Positions 1-7,982 of a stretch of 64,000 bases of DNA are shown piece after piece; the stretch's first letter is position 1; the number at the start of each line of letters is the position of its first letter. A program made the position numbers and the translations under genes. The DNA is from Halalkalibacter oceani (GTDB lineage: Bacteria > Bacillota > Bacilli > Bacillales > Bacillaceae_D), in the NCBI RefSeq assembly GCF_023715605.1, contig NZ_JAMBOL010000002.1, forward strand, positions 124,001 through 188,000, given 5' to 3'. Below the pieces are notes generated by a model. That model ran no database searches. It was not told where the DNA came from and saw only the letters and a program-made list of their open reading frames with translations.

Positions 1-187
1 CATTAGCCAGTGCCATTTCCGTTCTATGCCATTTGGAACATAGCGCGGGTTCGCCTCTCTGCAAAAAAGAGCCGCTCATCACAGCGATGACAAGGTCAGC
101 CCCCGTCTGCTTTTTGGCTTCTGTCACATGGTAGAGATGGCCATTATGGAAAGGATTATATTCGACGACGATGCCAACTGCTTTCAT
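1..187 (-). CDS. tmcAL: tRNA(Met) cytidine acetate ligase TmcAL (YlbM), 5' part only
   Basis: Only the first 62 codons lie in the window; the rest is beyond base 1. The start ATG (185-187, minus strand) is preceded by an AAGGAAGTG ribosome binding site. The N-terminus carries the nucleotidyltransferase signature EYNPFHNGH at about residues 9-17 of this family. The known family member uses acetate and ATP to form N4-acetylcytidine at the wobble position of elongator tRNA(Met) in the cytoplasm. Divergent orientation to ylbN-rpmF is the Bacillus subtilis ylbM-ylbN arrangement, which supports the call. Identification rests on the N-terminus and synteny only. Confidence 0.88.
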   Translation of the reverse strand, partial: MKAVGIVVEYNPFHNGHLYHVTEAKKQTGADLVIAVMSGSFLQRGEPALCSKWHRTEMALAN

Positions 188-225
188 TCCAACACTTCCT
201 TTCAGGATCGCTCTTTTTGCTATTC

Positions 226-254
226 TTTACACACATAGGAGGACGTGCTACAAT
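226..254 (+). promoter_or_regulatory. candidate sigma-A promoter (distal) for ylbN-rpmF
   Basis: TTTACA (226-231) and TACAAT (249-254) are separated by 17 bp, with an extended -10 TG at 246-247. It lies about 100 bp upstream of a second consensus promoter, in the intergenic region between the divergent tmcAL and ylbN genes. It is predicted from sequence only. Confidence 0.5.
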
Positions 255-321
255 AAACCTCATGCTCCAAAGAGGATAAATGCTATGTTTATTATAGACA
301 AACCGCTGTAAAGAAAAAAGG

Positions 322-350
322 TTGACAAAAAAAAGGCGGAGAGCTATACT
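322..350 (+). promoter_or_regulatory. sigma-A promoter for ylbN-rpmF
   Basis: A perfect TTGACA (322-327) and TATACT (345-350) are separated by exactly 17 bp. It sits 30 bp upstream of the ylbN start codon and is the most likely main promoter of ylbN-rpmF. Confidence 0.75.
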
Positions 351-379
351 TAATTTTGTTGTCTTAGAGGTGATTGATC

Positions 380-895
380 ATGAAATGGTCTCTTCAGCAG
401 CTTCAGGCTGCTAAGCATAAGCCATTTACATTTGAGGAAACCGTTGATCTGACGAGCTTAAAAGAACAAAATGCGGAAATTCGCGCCGTCTCTCCAATCG
501 TCGTTCGTGGGGAAGTAACATTCTCCCGTTCACTTTGGACTTTTGAGCTTGATCTATCAGGTGAATTAATTTTGCCTTGCGCAAGGACATTAGCAGATGT
601 CCATTTTCCGATTGACCTGCATGTTACCGAGCGTTTTCATCCATCGGCTGATGAGTGGATCGCCGATGAAGAGGACGATGACATTCATCCGATTGAAGGA
701 GAATCGATCGATCTGCTTCCTTATGTCAAGGAGCGGATTTTGCTTGAAATCCCGATTCAGGTATATGCGGATGATGAAGCGCAGCGTCAAGCCCCTCCGT
801 CCGGGACAGATTGGGAGCTTGTCACGGAAGAACAGCAGAAAAACCGGATTGATCCGCGGCTTGCTGATTTAGCGAAGTTTTTTGATAAGGAATAG
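380..895 (+). CDS. ylbN: YceD/DUF177 family protein YlbN
   Basis: A 171-residue cytoplasmic protein of the YceD (DUF177) family, linked in other bacteria and plastids to 23S rRNA accumulation; its exact activity is not settled. The family core is visible around residues 55-70 (LPCARTLADVHFPI), followed by an acidic stretch DEEDDDIHP. I chose ATG at 380, giving MKWSLQQL as in B. subtilis YlbN. The AGAGGTG site ends 7 bp before it, whereas the in-frame TTG at 374 is too close to that site. The gene is co-oriented with rpmF 94 bp downstream, a pairing conserved across bacteria, which suggests a ribosome-linked role. Confidence 0.85.
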   Translation: MKWSLQQLQAAKHKPFTFEETVDLTSLKEQNAEIRAVSPIVVRGEVTFSRSLWTFELDLSGELILPCARTLADVHFPIDLHVTERFHPSADEWIADEEDDDIHPIEGESIDLLPYVKERILLEIPIQVYADDEAQRQAPPSGTDWELVTEEQQKNRIDPRLADLAKFFDKE

Positions 896-989
896 GAAAA
901 TCGAAGCACCGGCATTGCTCGGCCTTCATTTCATAAAGCCAGTCATATGCTGGTATTGAAGAATTGAATTTTGTAAGGAGGTGGGAATG

Positions 990-1163
990 ATGGCAGTACC
1001 TTTTAGAAGAACGTCTAAAACTCGTAAGAATAAGCGTCGTACTCACTATAAGTTAGCAGTACCTGGCATGACTAAGTGTCCTGAGTGTGGAGAGTTGAAG
1101 CTTGCGCACCGTGTTTGTAAAGAGTGTGGCTCTTACAAAGGCCAGGAAGTTATTAGCAAATAA
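990..1163 (+). CDS. rpmF: 50S ribosomal protein L32
   Basis: A 57-residue bL32, rich in Lys/Arg at the N-terminus ([15 protein letters not shown]). It has two intact CxxC pairs (CPEC and CKEC), so it is the zinc-binding (C+) form rather than the zinc-independent paralogue. ATG at 990 follows AAGGAGGTG (975-983) at ideal spacing; an adjacent in-frame ATG at 987 is less well placed. It is expressed with ylbN from the promoters at 226-350 and followed by a very strong terminator. Length and sequence match the family. Confidence 0.96.
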   Translation: MAVPFRRTSKTRKNKRRTHYKLAVPGMTKCPECGELKLAHRVCKECGSYKGQEVISK

Positions 1164-1181
1164 TGGATCATTGATTCAATT

Positions 1182-1232
1182 AAAGAGGGTATCCAAAAGG
1201 TTGAGCGCAACCTTTTGGATACCCTCTTTTTG
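1182..1232 (+). terminator. rho-independent terminator of ylbN-rpmF
   Basis: A perfect 22-bp inverted repeat (1182-1203 and 1208-1229) with a 4-base AGCG loop, ending in a T-run. Both arms contain the 10-mer CAACCTTTTG or its complement, which recurs in other terminators of this window. Confidence 0.92.
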
Positions 1233-1360
1233 TATGCCGGGAAACCTCCTCTTTCTCAGAAGTGAATACATTATCAGCAATTGGTCATAATTCTAATAGA
1301 ATGGCATATTTTTCTGTTGAAAGAACAGAAAGGATATTATTTTTCGGCTTGATTGGAGAA

Positions 1361-1379
1361 ATGCCTCTGGCGTTTTTCT
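1361..1379 (+). terminator. small terminator-like hairpin upstream of gerR
   Basis: AATGCC and GGCGTT pair around a 3-base TCT loop, followed by TTTTC. It lies in the 288-bp gap between rpmF and the gerR-like gene and could trim read-through. A 17-base segment including its 3' half recurs exactly at 7937-7953. Confidence 0.4.
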
Positions 1380-1451
1380 TAATTGTACGTCTTTCTACTC
1401 TAGTAGATGCATACAGTATAAGCAACGAAACTTTAGGGAGGGGCTAATTCT

Positions 1452-2048
1452 ATGACCACAATCCGACAAGATGCATGGACTGCAGATGAAGATTTAATTT
1501 TGGCAGAAGTTGTTCTCAGACATATCAGGGAAGGGAGCACCCAGCTTGCCGCTTTTGAGGAAATTGCCGAGCGGCTCTCAAGGACAAGTGCGGCTTGCGG
1601 CTTCCGTTGGAACTCAACCATTCGTAAAAAATATGAATCAGCCATTGCGCTCGCTAAAAAGCAGCGCTCGAAAAATAAAAAAGGAAAAGCGGTGCAGGAG
1701 AGCAAGTGGCAGGAGGAAACGAGTGAGGAGCTGACCGCTCAGGAAAGCCCGGTTGAACAAGTCGAGCAGAAGCCTGAGCAGGAAACCGAGCCAGCCAGCG
1801 CAAAAGCCGAGCCGGTGACGCTTACGATGGAGCAGGTTATAGACTTTTTACATGAGTACCATAAAAATCAGCAGCAGGCCGTTGCAAAAGATGTAGAAAG
1901 CTTGAAACAGGAAAATGAAGCGCTGAAGCAGGAGCTTGAAAAAGTAAAAGAGGATAAGCGAATCATGGCCGAGGATTACCGCGCGTTATTGTCGATTATG
2001 GATCGCGCCAGAAAGATGTCCGGCTATCAGCACGCATCAGAATCGTAG
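1452..2048 (+). CDS. gerR: RsfA/GerR-family sporulation transcriptional regulator (YlbO)
   Basis: A 198-residue DNA-binding protein. Residues 1-75 form a Myb/SANT-like domain ([19 protein letters not shown], then a second helix pair with CGFRWNS). A Glu/Pro/Gln-rich linker follows, then a coiled coil from about residue 135 to 185 (repeated [21 protein letters not shown]-type heptads). Synteny with rpmF and ylbP points to YlbO/GerR, a mother-cell regulator of late sigma-E genes in B. subtilis; the paralogue RsfA acts in the prespore. ATG at 1452 follows GGGAGGGG. CATACAGT at 1410-1417 matches the sigma-E -10 consensus, but I see no convincing -35, so sigma-E control is only suggested. Confidence 0.82.
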   Translation: MTTIRQDAWTADEDLILAEVVLRHIREGSTQLAAFEEIAERLSRTSAACGFRWNSTIRKKYESAIALAKKQRSKNKKGKAVQESKWQEETSEELTAQESPVEQVEQKPEQETEPASAKAEPVTLTMEQVIDFLHEYHKNQQQAVAKDVESLKQENEALKQELEKVKEDKRIMAEDYRALLSIMDRARKMSGYQHASES

Positions 2049-2082
2049 GGCGGCAGGTTCATGCCTTGAATAGAAACATAGA

Positions 2083-2124
2083 GGGGCTGGGCGTAAGGTT
2101 GTTTTTTACCTTTTGCCCAGCCCC
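2083..2124. terminator. bidirectional hairpin between convergent gerR and ylbP
   Basis: GGGGCTGGGC (2083-2092) pairs perfectly with GCCCAGCCCC (2115-2124). An inner AAGGT/ACCTT stem surrounds a T-rich loop. It lies between two convergent genes and can serve both strands, although the external T-run is poor. Confidence 0.7.
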
Positions 2125-2159
2125 TATCTACTATCTGGTTTCGTTTTATCTTTTTATTG

Positions 2160-2675
2160 TTAAAGTTCCTGGTTTGACTCGACGTTAACCGGCGTTGTGT
2201 TTTCCTGCTGTTCCTGAACTCCTGCCGGATACCAGACATACGGGCTTTCCCCGCGGTCGCGCGCCGGCTGGTACGTCACCGGCTCAAAGCCCATATGACT
2301 CCAGAATTCCCCCGAGCCTTGACGGGCGTTCGTCTTGATCGGTAAGTTGAATGATTTGGCAAAATCGACGAGCGCTTTTCCGTACCCTTTCTTGCGGTAT
2401 GGTTCCAGCACTTCCAATTTCCATAATTCCAAATAATCTTGCGGTGGGTCGAAGTAACGGTCGAATTTCGCTTCGATTTTATACAAGCTCATACGAGCAA
2501 CGAGCTTTTTACCAAAATAGATTCCATAGAATGGTGATTCACTGTCGTTTTCAATAATGTTTGCTTCTAAATCATCTTTCATGGAAAGTTCAGCAGCCCC
2601 GAACTCTCGGAAGTTCTTGAATTCTTCTAAGGTTTTGTAGTTCACCAATAAGCGTGTCACTTCATGATTTCCCAT
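2160..2675 (-). CDS. ylbP: GNAT-family N-acetyltransferase YlbP
   Basis: A 171-residue member of the GCN5-related acetyltransferase fold. The acetyl-CoA pyrophosphate-binding signature is visible as LEPYRKKGYGKALVDFA (about residues 91-107), with conserved GEFWSHMGFEPV near the end. The substrate is unknown. Synteny (gerR, ylbP, panE) matches B. subtilis ylbO-ylbP-ylbQ. The start at 2675 follows a purine-rich GGAGGAATG on the minus strand. It is a monocistronic gene, convergent with gerR and divergent from panE. Confidence 0.85.
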   Translation of the reverse strand: MGNHEVTRLLVNYKTLEEFKNFREFGAAELSMKDDLEANIIENDSESPFYGIYFGKKLVARMSLYKIEAKFDRYFDPPQDYLELWKLEVLEPYRKKGYGKALVDFAKSFNLPIKTNARQGSGEFWSHMGFEPVTYQPARDRGESPYVWYPAGVQEQQENTTPVNVESNQEL

Positions 2676-2881
2676 TTAGCATTCCTCCCGATTTCCAATG
2701 ATTCTGTCTTTACCCTTTTATTTTACTACAAGTCGGCGGGAAAGCGTTTAAAAATGCGAAAATTTTTGGGCGGATGGAATAATTCTAATAATCAGAATAT
2801 AAACGATAGGCATGAAAGGCTAGTAATATGGTACAATTTTCATATGTGATACTAGTTGATAGAAGAAGGGGTTTAGAACGA

Positions 2882-3802
2882 ATGAAGGTTGCGATTGTTG
2901 GGGCGGGTGCAATCGGGATGCTGACGGCCTGCTATCTGGCGGACCGCAGGCACGATGTCGTCTTGTTGACACAGCGAAAGGAGCAGGCGGAACGGATTAA
3001 CGACCACGGGCTGCAGCTGATCGATTTTTATGGAAGGACACAGAGAAAAGCGGTCAAAGCCAAAACGTTAGCCGGGTTGACGGAAAAGGATCAACTGGAT
3101 GTCGTGATTTTGACCGTGAAAGCATACAGTGTGAAAGACGTGCTTTCCCAATTGAAGGATAAGCGGATTTCCTCGATTTTATTTTTGCAAAATGGGATGG
3201 CTCATATCGACTATTTTGCCGACCTGCCAATCGCGACTGTCGCCGTTGGGGTGATGGAGCATGGAGCGGTACGGGAAAATGATCATACAGTCCGGCATAC
3301 CGGACGCGGCCGGTTGAGATGGGGTTACGTCAGAAAAGAAGCGGCTCTGCTGGACGATCTGTTCGCGGCGGATAGTGGTGAGGACGCTTTTCCGGTCCGC
3401 TATGAAGGGGACTGGCTCGAGATGCTGCAGCAAAAACTGATCGTCAATGCCTGTATTAATCCACTGACAGCTTTGCTGGGAGTGAAAAATGGCGAGTTGG
3501 TTACAAGCCGGCCCCGCAAAGAGATGATGAGAGCGATCTTTACCGAAGTGATGCAAGTATTGGAGCGTGATGATGAGGAGGAAAGATGGGCTCATGTTGT
3601 CCGGGTTTGCGAGCAGACAGCGTCGAATACATCGTCAATGCTCGTTGATCTCTCCAATCGGCGGCAGACGGAAATTGCCAGTATTTCAGGCTATCTCATC
3701 AGGCTGGCCGAACAAAAGCAGCTTGCCGTGCCGGTCCTGAACTTTGTTACTATGGCGGTTAGCTCAAAAGAAGAGGCAGCAAGAAAGGAGGGAGACGATT
3801 GA
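2882..3802 (+). CDS. panE: 2-dehydropantoate 2-reductase (ketopantoate reductase)
   Basis: NADPH-dependent reduction of ketopantoate to pantoate in pantothenate/CoA synthesis, cytoplasmic. The N-terminal Rossmann motif is GAGAIG (residues 7-12). The C-terminal ApbA domain contains the substrate and catalytic segment KLIVNACINPLTALLGVKNGEL around residues 182-203. ATG at 2882 (MKVAIVGAG) is preferred over upstream in-frame codons because it places the NADP fold at the N-terminus and follows AGAAGGGG at 2865-2870. The protein is 306 residues, typical for PanE. It overlaps the next gene by 4 bp, so the two are probably translationally coupled. Confidence 0.9.
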   Translation: MKVAIVGAGAIGMLTACYLADRRHDVVLLTQRKEQAERINDHGLQLIDFYGRTQRKAVKAKTLAGLTEKDQLDVVILTVKAYSVKDVLSQLKDKRISSILFLQNGMAHIDYFADLPIATVAVGVMEHGAVRENDHTVRHTGRGRLRWGYVRKEAALLDDLFAADSGEDAFPVRYEGDWLEMLQQKLIVNACINPLTALLGVKNGELVTSRPRKEMMRAIFTEVMQVLERDDEEERWAHVVRVCEQTASNTSSMLVDLSNRRQTEIASISGYLIRLAEQKQLAVPVLNFVTMAVSSKEEAARKEGDD

Positions 3803-4182
3803 GTCAGGTGCTTTCATGGTTTATCGCGACAATCATTACTTTGCCATTACTTGGCTGGTACGTGCTTTATCTCATAACGGTAAAGATAACAAGAAAGAAA
3901 GCGAGAGCAATGCGGGTCGCCTCCGATGGAAGTGTGGTCTTATTTATGGCAGCTGTTTATTTTATTATGTATGAGCTGTGGGGGCGCTCTTTTTTGTGGA
4001 TGATTTTGGCGATTTTCTTTTTTATTGCCCTCGTCTTCACCTGGCTTCATTGGCAGGCATCCGGAGACATTTATACAAGGAAGCTGTTAAAAGGAATCTG
4101 GCGCGTTAACTTCCTGCTATTCTTTGTTCTTTATCTCGTGTTAAGCGGCTATGGCTTGCTCTCGCGTCTGATTTCATCATGA
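3799..4182 (+). CDS. DUF3397-family small membrane protein
   Basis: A 127-residue integral membrane protein with about four hydrophobic segments (residues roughly 8-26, 45-60, 66-82 and 103-122) and Lys/Arg-rich loops after the first and third. It resembles the DUF3397 family found in Bacillaceae between panE and bshC; no function is known to me. The TTG start at 3799 overlaps the panE TGA and is served by AAAGGAGGGA (3784-3793). Co-translation with panE is likely, but that does not establish a metabolic link. Confidence 0.72.
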   Translation: MSQVLSWFIATIITLPLLGWYVLYLITVKITRKKARAMRVASDGSVVLFMAAVYFIMYELWGRSFLWMILAIFFFIALVFTWLHWQASGDIYTRKLLKGIWRVNFLLFFVLYLVLSGYGLLSRLISS

Positions 4183-4206
4183 ACGACAGGTTCCAGTTCA
4201 TAACGT

Positions 4207-4235
4207 TTGGTGTTCATAAAAGTTTTTGCTATGAT
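4207..4235 (+). promoter_or_regulatory. candidate sigma-A promoter for bshC
   Basis: TTGGTG (4207-4212) and TATGAT (4230-4235) are spaced by 17 bp, with an extended -10 TGC at 4227-4229. It lies about 40 bp upstream of the bshC start. Confidence 0.55.
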
Positions 4236-4274
4236 GGGGTAAGAATTTAGCAATACGAAGGGACGTCTTTACAT

Positions 4275-5894
4275 ATGAGAGTTGGAGAAGTGAATCTTTC
4301 ATCCAGGTCCGGCTTTTTGAAAGATTATAGTGAAGGGAAGGAGCGATGTTTGCCTTTTTTAGACTATGCCTTTCTTGATCAGGAAAAGTATAAGCAGAGA
4401 GCGGCAGAATTGCTTACCCGTTCTTATCAAAGGGAGCAGTTAGCTGATTACTTCACGGAAGTTCATGCCCGGCTGTCTTATCGGGAGGAAGCGAGACAAC
4501 AAATTGAAAAGCTGAAACAAGCCAACTCCCTCGTTGTCGTAGGGGGGCAGCAAGCAGGTCTGCTGACGGGACCGCTTTTTACTGTGTATAAGGCGATGTC
4601 TATTTTGCTGATGGCGAAGCAGCAGGAAAAAGAACTTGGGCTTCCGGTCGTCCCTGTTTTCTGGATCGCTGGTGAAGATCATGACCTTGATGAAATACGA
4701 TATGTATACATTGAAAAAAATAAGAGATGGAAAAAGCATATGCTGGAGGAAGGAGGCGCAGCCAATTCGGCGTCTAAGCTTCCACTTGAGCGAAAACAGC
4801 TGAAGCAGTGGCTTCAGACCGTGTTCGCTTCCTTGCCGGAAACAGCGTATACGAAGCAGCTCCTCACCAAGCTTGAAGGGTTTCTTGAAGAAGGGGTGAC
4901 GTATGTCAGCTTCTTTCAAAAAGTGATGAACTGGTTTTTCGGCCATGAAGGGCTATTGCTGCTCGATGCTCATGATCCGTTGCTGCGCCGCCTCGAGATC
5001 CCTTACTTTGAACGGTTAATCGAGGAAGTGGAAGAGGTGCAGACCGCTCAGCAAAGGGGAGCGAAAGCCTTTTATGAAGCGGGATACGGCACTCCTGTGG
5101 TGACAGAAGCGGAAAATTCCCATCTCTTTTTAGAGGTGAACGGGGAGCGAAAGCGGCTCGATTATCAGGATGAAGCCTTTGTCGTGCGCGGGGGCAAGCT
5201 GCGCTTTACGAAACGGGAGCTGCGCGAGCTGCTGCAGCAAGAGCCGGAGCGCTTCAGCAACAATGTCGTCACAAGGCCGTTAATGCAGGAATGGCTGCTG
5301 CCGGTACTCGCTTTTATCTCAGGTCCCGGTGAATTGTTATATTGGGCTACGTTAAAGGATGTGTTTCATCATTTTGGCTGGAAGGTCCCGCCGGTCATTC
5401 CGCGTTATCAGGCGACGATCGTTCCGGCGGCTGTCCAGAAGTGGCTTGATCAGTTCAGCTATGAAATTGAACCGTTTTTAAGCGGCGGAATGGAGCAGCT
5501 GCGCGAGGCATGGTTAGCGGAGCAGAATCCATATCCGGTTCATGAAGTGGCACAACAGGTGCGTGAACAAATGCTGAGCTATCATCGCCCGCTGCGGGAG
5601 CTGGCGGTGGAGATGGACGTTACTTTGGCGGCGCTCAGTGAAAAAAATGCGGTGATTATTGAGGATCAGCTGAAGTTTTTAGAAAAAAGAATGGCACATT
5701 TCGTTCGACAACAGCATGAACATACGCTTGAAAAATTTGCCGAGGCAGAGCGGTGGCTGTTTCCGCTTCAGCATCCGCAAGAGCGGGTCTTTCATCCGCT
5801 TTTATTTGTGAATTTGCTCGGGATTGAGGAATTCCGCCGAATATTGTCGACTGATGTAACTTTAGATATGCGCCATAAGCTCTTTTATTTGTAA
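4275..5894 (+). CDS. bshC: putative cysteine ligase BshC, bacillithiol biosynthesis
   Basis: A 539-residue cytoplasmic protein, the usual BshC length. In bacilli BshC is needed for the last step of bacillithiol synthesis, adding cysteine to GlcN-malate. The N-terminal core holds the conserved nucleotide-fold motif VVGGQQAGLLTGPLFTVYKA (about residues 87-106), then FWIAGEDHDLDEI. The middle has FISGPGELLYWA, and the C-terminal part (about 440-490) is a long coiled coil. ATG at 4275 follows GAAGGGA (4256-4262) at a rather wide spacing. It has its own promoter and terminator, so it appears monocistronic just upstream of mraZ, as in B. subtilis (yllA-mraZ). Confidence 0.93.
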   Translation: MRVGEVNLSSRSGFLKDYSEGKERCLPFLDYAFLDQEKYKQRAAELLTRSYQREQLADYFTEVHARLSYREEARQQIEKLKQANSLVVVGGQQAGLLTGPLFTVYKAMSILLMAKQQEKELGLPVVPVFWIAGEDHDLDEIRYVYIEKNKRWKKHMLEEGGAANSASKLPLERKQLKQWLQTVFASLPETAYTKQLLTKLEGFLEEGVTYVSFFQKVMNWFFGHEGLLLLDAHDPLLRRLEIPYFERLIEEVEEVQTAQQRGAKAFYEAGYGTPVVTEAENSHLFLEVNGERKRLDYQDEAFVVRGGKLRFTKRELRELLQQEPERFSNNVVTRPLMQEWLLPVLAFISGPGELLYWATLKDVFHHFGWKVPPVIPRYQATIVPAAVQKWLDQFSYEIEPFLSGGMEQLREAWLAEQNPYPVHEVAQQVREQMLSYHRPLRELAVEMDVTLAALSEKNAVIIEDQLKFLEKRMAHFVRQQHEHTLEKFAEAERWLFPLQHPQERVFHPLLFVNLLGIEEFRRILSTDVTLDMRHKLFYL

Positions 5895-5931
5895 ATAATT
5901 GTTTCTTTTTTCTGTCGGAAGAATGAGAACG

Positions 5932-5963
5932 AAAAAACTTGCTTTTACGAGCAAGTTTTTTTT
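5932..5963 (+). terminator. rho-independent terminator of bshC
   Basis: A perfect 12-bp stem (5932-5943 and 5950-5961) with a 6-base loop and a T8 run. It separates bshC from the division gene cluster. Confidence 0.9.
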
Positions 5964-5984
5964 GTGGAGAAAAATAAAATTTAC

Positions 5985-6030
5985 AGTGGTGCAAAGTGGA
6001 GGGTTGTGGTAACTTAAGGGTAGGAAGTGG
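5985..6030 (+). promoter_or_regulatory. MraZ-type operator: GTGG direct repeats upstream of mraZ
   Basis: GTGG occurs at 5986, 5996 and 6006, exactly 10 bp apart, with flanks AGTGGT, AGTGGA and TGTGGT; another AAGTGGG starts at 6025. MraZ is known to bind short G-rich direct repeats with a one-helical-turn period in its own promoter. The last copy doubles as part of the mraZ ribosome binding region. I could not identify a clean sigma-A promoter around it. Confidence 0.6.
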
Positions 6031-6047
6031 GGGGAGTTGGATTCGAG

Positions 6048-6479
6048 ATGTTTATGGGGGAGTATCGCCATAACGTAGACGAAAAAGGGAGAATGATTAT
6101 TCCGGCTAAATTTCGTGATGGCCTCGGTTCATCCTTTGTGATGACACGTGGGCTGGATCGTTGTTTATTTGTCTATCCTTCTGAAGAGTGGCGGAAGCTC
6201 GAAAACCAGCTGAAAGAGTTACCCTTTACAAAAAAAGATGCGCGTGCGTTCACCCGTTTCTTTTTTTCAGGCGCTGCCGAATGTGAACTGGATAAACAGG
6301 GAAGGGTAAATATTGCCTCCCCTCTGCGTGAGTTTGCTCAACTGGAAAAAGAGTGTGTCATTATCGGCGTCTCGAACAGAGTTGAAGTGTGGAGCAAAGA
6401 GAATTGGGAAACGTATTTCGCTGAGTCTGAGGATTCCTTTAGCGAAATCGCTGAAAATATTGTTGATTTTGACCTCTAG
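6048..6479 (+). CDS. mraZ: transcriptional regulator MraZ
   Basis: A 143-residue protein, the same length as B. subtilis MraZ. It has two SpoVT/AbrB-like swapped-hairpin repeats, each with the DxxxR signature: DEKGR at about residues 12-16 and DKQGR in the second half. It forms ring oligomers that bind the dcw promoter and also acts with RsmH in some bacteria. I chose ATG at 6048 (MFMGEYRH) because it matches the family N-terminus; the GTG at 6027 lies inside the G-rich operator. First gene of the dcw cluster, probably autoregulated through the repeats just upstream. Confidence 0.95.
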   Translation: MFMGEYRHNVDEKGRMIIPAKFRDGLGSSFVMTRGLDRCLFVYPSEEWRKLENQLKELPFTKKDARAFTRFFFSGAAECELDKQGRVNIASPLREFAQLEKECVIIGVSNRVEVWSKENWETYFAESEDSFSEIAENIVDFDL

Positions 6480-6518
6480 TAGAAAGAGGAACACGGTTTT
6501 AGTCATGGAGGTGAAGAA

Positions 6519-7451
6519 TTGTTTCTACACGTAACAGTTTTAAAGCAGGAAGCGGTAGATGGACTACATATTAAGCCTGATGGCATTTATGTTGATTGTA
6601 CGCTGGGCGGAGCCGGCCATTCCTCGTTAATTGCCTCCCGGCTTTCACCACAAGGTCACTTATATGCATTTGACCAGGATGACAAGGCGCTCGAGGTTGC
6701 GAGGGAGCGGCTAGCGGAATTTGAAGGGCGCGTGACCTTTATTCGCAGCAATTTTCGCTTTCTCAAACGGGAGCTACATAAGTACGGCGTTACAGGGGTT
6801 GACGGTATTTTATTTGATTTAGGAGTTTCCAGTCCGCAGCTGGATGAAGCTGAGCGGGGATTCAGCTACCATCAGGATGCTGAGCTGGATATGAGAATGG
6901 ATCAAACCGCTTCTTTAACCGCATATGAAGTGGTCAATGAATGGTCCTTTGAACGGCTCCATTCGATCATTGCCAGATACGGGGAAGAGCGCTTTGCCAA
7001 GCAAATTGCACGAAAGATCGAGGCGTACCGCGAACGGAAAGCGATTGAAACAACAGGTGAGCTTGTCGAGATCATTAAAGAAGCGATTCCCGCCCCGGCC
7101 CGCCGCAAAGGTGGTCATCCGGCGAAACGGACTTTTCAGGCGATCCGGATTGCCGTTAATGATGAGCTTGGTGCATTTGAGGAAGCGCTGGAGGACGCGA
7201 TCACGCTGCTTAATAAAGGCGGACGTTTATCGGTGATTACCTTTCACTCACTTGAAGATCGTCTTTGCAAGGAAATCTTTAAGGAGCACAGCAAAGGCCC
7301 TGATTTACCACCAGGTCTCCCGGTTGTCCCTCCCGGCTATGAGCCGGTTTTAAAGCTTATCAACAAAAAGCCTGTCGTCGCATCAGAGGAAGAACTGCAA
7401 GTCAATAATCGCGCGCGTTCTGCAAAGCTTCGCGTAGCAGAAAAACAGTAA
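6519..7451 (+). CDS. rsmH: 16S rRNA (cytosine-1402-N4) methyltransferase RsmH (MraW)
   Basis: A 310-residue S-adenosylmethionine-dependent enzyme methylating N4 of C1402 in the decoding centre of 16S rRNA. Motif I ([11 protein letters not shown]) is at about residues 25-35, then AFDQDDKAL, the family motif [20 protein letters not shown] and the C-terminal [14 protein letters not shown] at 6519 follows GGAGGTG (6507-6513) and gives MFLHVTVL, matching other Bacillus RsmH starts. It lies 39 bp after mraZ and 14 bp before ftsL in the dcw transcription unit. Confidence 0.95.
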   Translation: MFLHVTVLKQEAVDGLHIKPDGIYVDCTLGGAGHSSLIASRLSPQGHLYAFDQDDKALEVARERLAEFEGRVTFIRSNFRFLKRELHKYGVTGVDGILFDLGVSSPQLDEAERGFSYHQDAELDMRMDQTASLTAYEVVNEWSFERLHSIIARYGEERFAKQIARKIEAYRERKAIETTGELVEIIKEAIPAPARRKGGHPAKRTFQAIRIAVNDELGAFEEALEDAITLLNKGGRLSVITFHSLEDRLCKEIFKEHSKGPDLPPGLPVVPPGYEPVLKLINKKPVVASEEELQVNNRARSAKLRVAEKQ

Positions 7452-7465
7452 CAAGGAGGGTTTCG

Positions 7466-7819
7466 ATGAATATGGTTGCACGTAAGTATCAGGAGCAGCA
7501 GCAACAGCAGGTTCAAACAAAAACGCGTGTTCGCCGGGTAAGGATGAACGTTACCTTCGGCGAAAAACTAATCATTGGTTTCATAGTCGCCTGCACCTTT
7601 CTTATGGTTAGCATGATTGTACATAACTACGCTACGATTTACGGAACGAATCAGGAAGTATATGAACTGGAAGCGCTGATTGCCGAACAGGTTCAGCTGA
7701 ATGAAGGGCTATCCTTGCAGGTCGTGGAGCTTAGTGCGCCTGACCGGATTCTCTATCTTGCCTCTGAAGAACTCGGGATGACGCTGGATGACAATAAAGT
7801 GAAAGTCGTCAATAACTAG
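7466..7819 (+). CDS. ftsL: cell division protein FtsL
   Basis: A 117-residue bitopic membrane protein with a Gln/Lys/Arg-rich cytoplasmic N-terminus (about residues 1-35) and one membrane helix (about 36-54, LIIGFIVACTFLMVSMIV). A short extracellular leucine-zipper-like coiled coil follows (VYELEALIAEQVQLNEGLSLQVVEL). It forms the FtsL-DivIC-DivIB complex that activates septal peptidoglycan synthesis. ATG at 7466 follows AAGGAGGG. Poorly conserved overall, but position between rsmH and pbpB plus topology make the call firm. Its stop codon lies inside a small terminator-like hairpin. Confidence 0.92.
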   Translation: MNMVARKYQEQQQQQVQTKTRVRRVRMNVTFGEKLIIGFIVACTFLMVSMIVHNYATIYGTNQEVYELEALIAEQVQLNEGLSLQVVELSAPDRILYLASEELGMTLDDNKVKVVNN

Positions 7820-7842
7820 CTCTTGCTACAGGGCTAGTTTTT
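7814..7842 (+). terminator. weak terminator or attenuator overlapping the ftsL stop codon
   Basis: AACTAGC (7814-7820) pairs with GCTAGTT (7833-7839) and is followed by a short T-run. It overlaps the ftsL TAG, so translating ribosomes would mask it. It could reduce read-through into pbpB across an unusually long 160-bp gap. Confidence 0.4.
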
Positions 7843-7982
7843 CCGCGTAAAGAAAGAAGCGTTGATTGAGGGATTAGAGAACGTTCAAGCAGTCTTTCTG
7901 TCAGTTTCAAAGGGAGTGACTCCAAAGAAAAGGCGTCTCTGGCGTTTTTCTTACATCATGTTTATGGGATGAGGTGAGAGGG

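Noticed and set aside
285-308. Possible 7-residue upstream peptide before ylbN
   Set aside because: Too short to support, and it lies upstream of the stronger promoter at 322-350.
1410-1417. Sigma-E promoter for gerR based on CATACAGT
   Set aside because: The -10 is good, but no -35 with more than 3 of 7 matches lies at 13-16 bp; kept only as a note in the gene entry.
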